Below, one piece after another: positions 63,019 to 64,000 of a stretch of DNA of 64,000 nucleotides. The notes beneath the pieces are model-generated. The model did no database searches. It was not told the origin of the DNA and was given only the letters and a program-made list of their open reading frames with translations. Each line of letters opens with the position of its first letter. The stretch's first letter is position 1. This DNA comes from DATFVA01 sp963800255 (GTDB taxonomy: Bacteria > Bacteroidota > Ignavibacteria > Ignavibacteriales > Ignavibacteriaceae). The DNA lies in NCBI GenBank assembly GCA_963800255.1, contig CAWDAK010000013.1, positions 62,001-126,000 on the forward strand. The letters run 5' to 3'. The position numbers and the translations under genes were made by a program.

Positions 63019-63175
63019 GCAACGGCGGCATTCATCAAACATTCCGTATTTTTATTTTTTTGTTGTGTATTAAAGTATGAATTCATAACTTTCCATTGAG
63101 TAGTGCTTCTTTAAGGGTTCAGGCAGAATTATATCCTTTTGAAATATTCATTAACGTCATAACCTGGAGGAAGCA

Positions 63176-63433
63176 GTGCATATCCTCGATCTTTCAGATT
63201 TGTCCGATGGCAGTCCTTTCTGTGTCAGGAGAATTTTAATAGACGGGGAAAAATATTTTGCTGAAATCCAGCCGCTTCAAAGCCGGTTCAAGGTTCAGAT
63301 AAGTAAAGCTGACTACAAAAAAATACTTGACGCTTACCAGGTTAGACGTATTATCAAAATTTATCCCTTTGAGGGAAAGATAACACGTGATAACGAATTT
63401 ATTGATGGTGATTATAAGCTGGATATAACATAA
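63176..63433 (+). CDS. Hypothetical protein, 85 aa
   Basis: A soluble beta-rich protein (FCVRRILIDGEKYFAEIQPL, VQISKADYKKILDAY, IYPFEGKITRDNEF). A GTG start directly follows GGAGG. Not recognised. It lies between a GT9 gene and lepA on the same strand. The 157-bp gap before it shows no gene. Confidence 0.7.
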   Translation: MHILDLSDLSDGSPFCVRRILIDGEKYFAEIQPLQSRFKVQISKADYKKILDAYQVRRIIKIYPFEGKITRDNEFIDGDYKLDIT

Positions 63434-63566
63434 ATTTTTTCGACTGGCTGCCATATCCCTATAAGCTTCGGAAGTTGACTTCCCATCATCCTGCTTTTCC
63501 CTATTATTAAGTAACTTTTTATATATCACAGCCCTTTATATATTTGTATTCTATTACAGGAAATGA

Positions 63567-64000
63567 ATGTTAAACATCAGAAACTTTTGCATAGTTGCGC
63601 ATATAGATCACGGTAAGTCAACCATAGCCGACTGCATCCTGGAGAAAACCGGAGCAGTAACCGAACGTGAAGCTAAAGCCCAGGTACTTGACGACCTTGA
63701 ACTTGAAAGGGAGCGGGGCATCACCATAAAATCACACGCTATCCAGATGCACTTTAAGGCTAAGGATAAAAAGGATTATGTTTTTAACCTGATCGATACC
63801 CCGGGTCATGTGGATTTTTCCTACGAGGTTTCCAGATCCCTTGCAGCCTGCGAAGGTGTTGTTCTGGTTGTGGATGCTGCGCAGGGGGTGGAGGCTCAGA
63901 CAATCAGCAATCTTTACCTTGCCGTTGAGGCGGGACTTGAAATAATCCCCGTCATCAACAAAATCGATCTCCCAAGTGCTGAAATTGATAAGGTTAAAAA
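63567..64000 (+). CDS. lepA: Elongation factor 4 (LepA), N-terminal part (3' end outside window)
   Basis: A translational GTPase that promotes back-translocation and aids initiation. Open to the end of the window (about 144 codons). G1 AHIDHGKST, switch I region ERERGITIK, G3 DTPGHVDF and G4 NKID are all present, and LNIRNFCIVAHIDHGKSTIA is the LepA N-terminus. I chose ATG 63567; an ATG four bases earlier is in another frame that soon stops. Confidence 0.96.
   Translation, partial: MLNIRNFCIVAHIDHGKSTIADCILEKTGAVTEREAKAQVLDDLELERERGITIKSHAIQMHFKAKDKKDYVFNLIDTPGHVDFSYEVSRSLAACEGVVLVVDAAQGVEAQTISNLYLAVEAGLEIIPVINKIDLPSAEIDKVK

Overview
The window looks like a chromosomal segment of a free-living member of the Ignavibacteria (Bacteroidota/Chlorobi group). 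Pointers are a cell-surface protein at 11470..15489 ending in a type IX secretion (T9SS) sorting domain with the NYPNPFNPTT motif usual in that group, Kdo/lipid A-type LPS genes, a propeller-type hybrid histidine kinase, long multiheme cytochromes, modest GC, and many TTG/GTG starts with purine-rich ribosome binding sites. No phage, insertion sequence, CRISPR array or rRNA was seen. One tRNA (Arg, CCG) is present.

Layout. 1..6.8 kb: the 3' end of fbp, a repeat-rich gap (three copies of a 155-bp unit plus an 11-bp minisatellite), an LPS pair (GT9 and waaA), DinB, isoaspartyl peptidase, a frameshifted NUDIX gene and a methyltransferase. 6.9..16.3 kb: a short unknown gene, a hybrid sensor kinase broken by two single-base shifts, a gingipain-like T9SS peptidase and a YhcH protein. 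16.4..25.5 kb: a zinc-type CDF transporter, an OmpR-type two-component system, a TolC/MFP/RND tripartite efflux system and a PepSY-like periplasmic protein. 25.6..26.8 kb: dapF and a small protein. 26.9..36.9 kb: a six-gene block encoding a histidine-rich membrane protein, a TPR protein, a membrane-anchored Fe-S/flavin oxidoreductase, a 20-CXXCH cytochrome, a 49-CXXCH cytochrome and a beta-barrel protein. 37..51 kb: PHP protein, tRNA-Arg, efp-accB-accC, gcvH, guaA, TPR proteins, radC, envelope coiled-coil/LysM proteins, phoH and mazG. 51..64 kb: panD, rsfS, argS (frameshifted), a leftward comF/vWA/phzF/surE group, then pgeF-folB-folK-deoxynucleoside kinase-GT9 and the 5' end of lepA.

The most notable content is the 27..37 kb block. 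Its gene order runs from inner membrane to outer membrane, and it probably encodes an electron conduit from quinone or NAD(P)H across the periplasm to the cell surface (inferred extracellular electron transfer). The 49-motif cytochrome is built from a 72-residue, three-heme repeat, some copies of which are nearly identical at DNA level.

A second pattern is that four genes carry five single-nucleotide +1 shifts (NUDIX, hybrid kinase twice, PHP protein, argS). Each becomes a full-length family member when one base is removed. argS is normally essential, so systematic assembly insertions are the first explanation, but several sites are not homopolymers and should be checked against reads. radC, and perhaps folK, have no ATG/GTG/TTG start and appear to begin at ATT.
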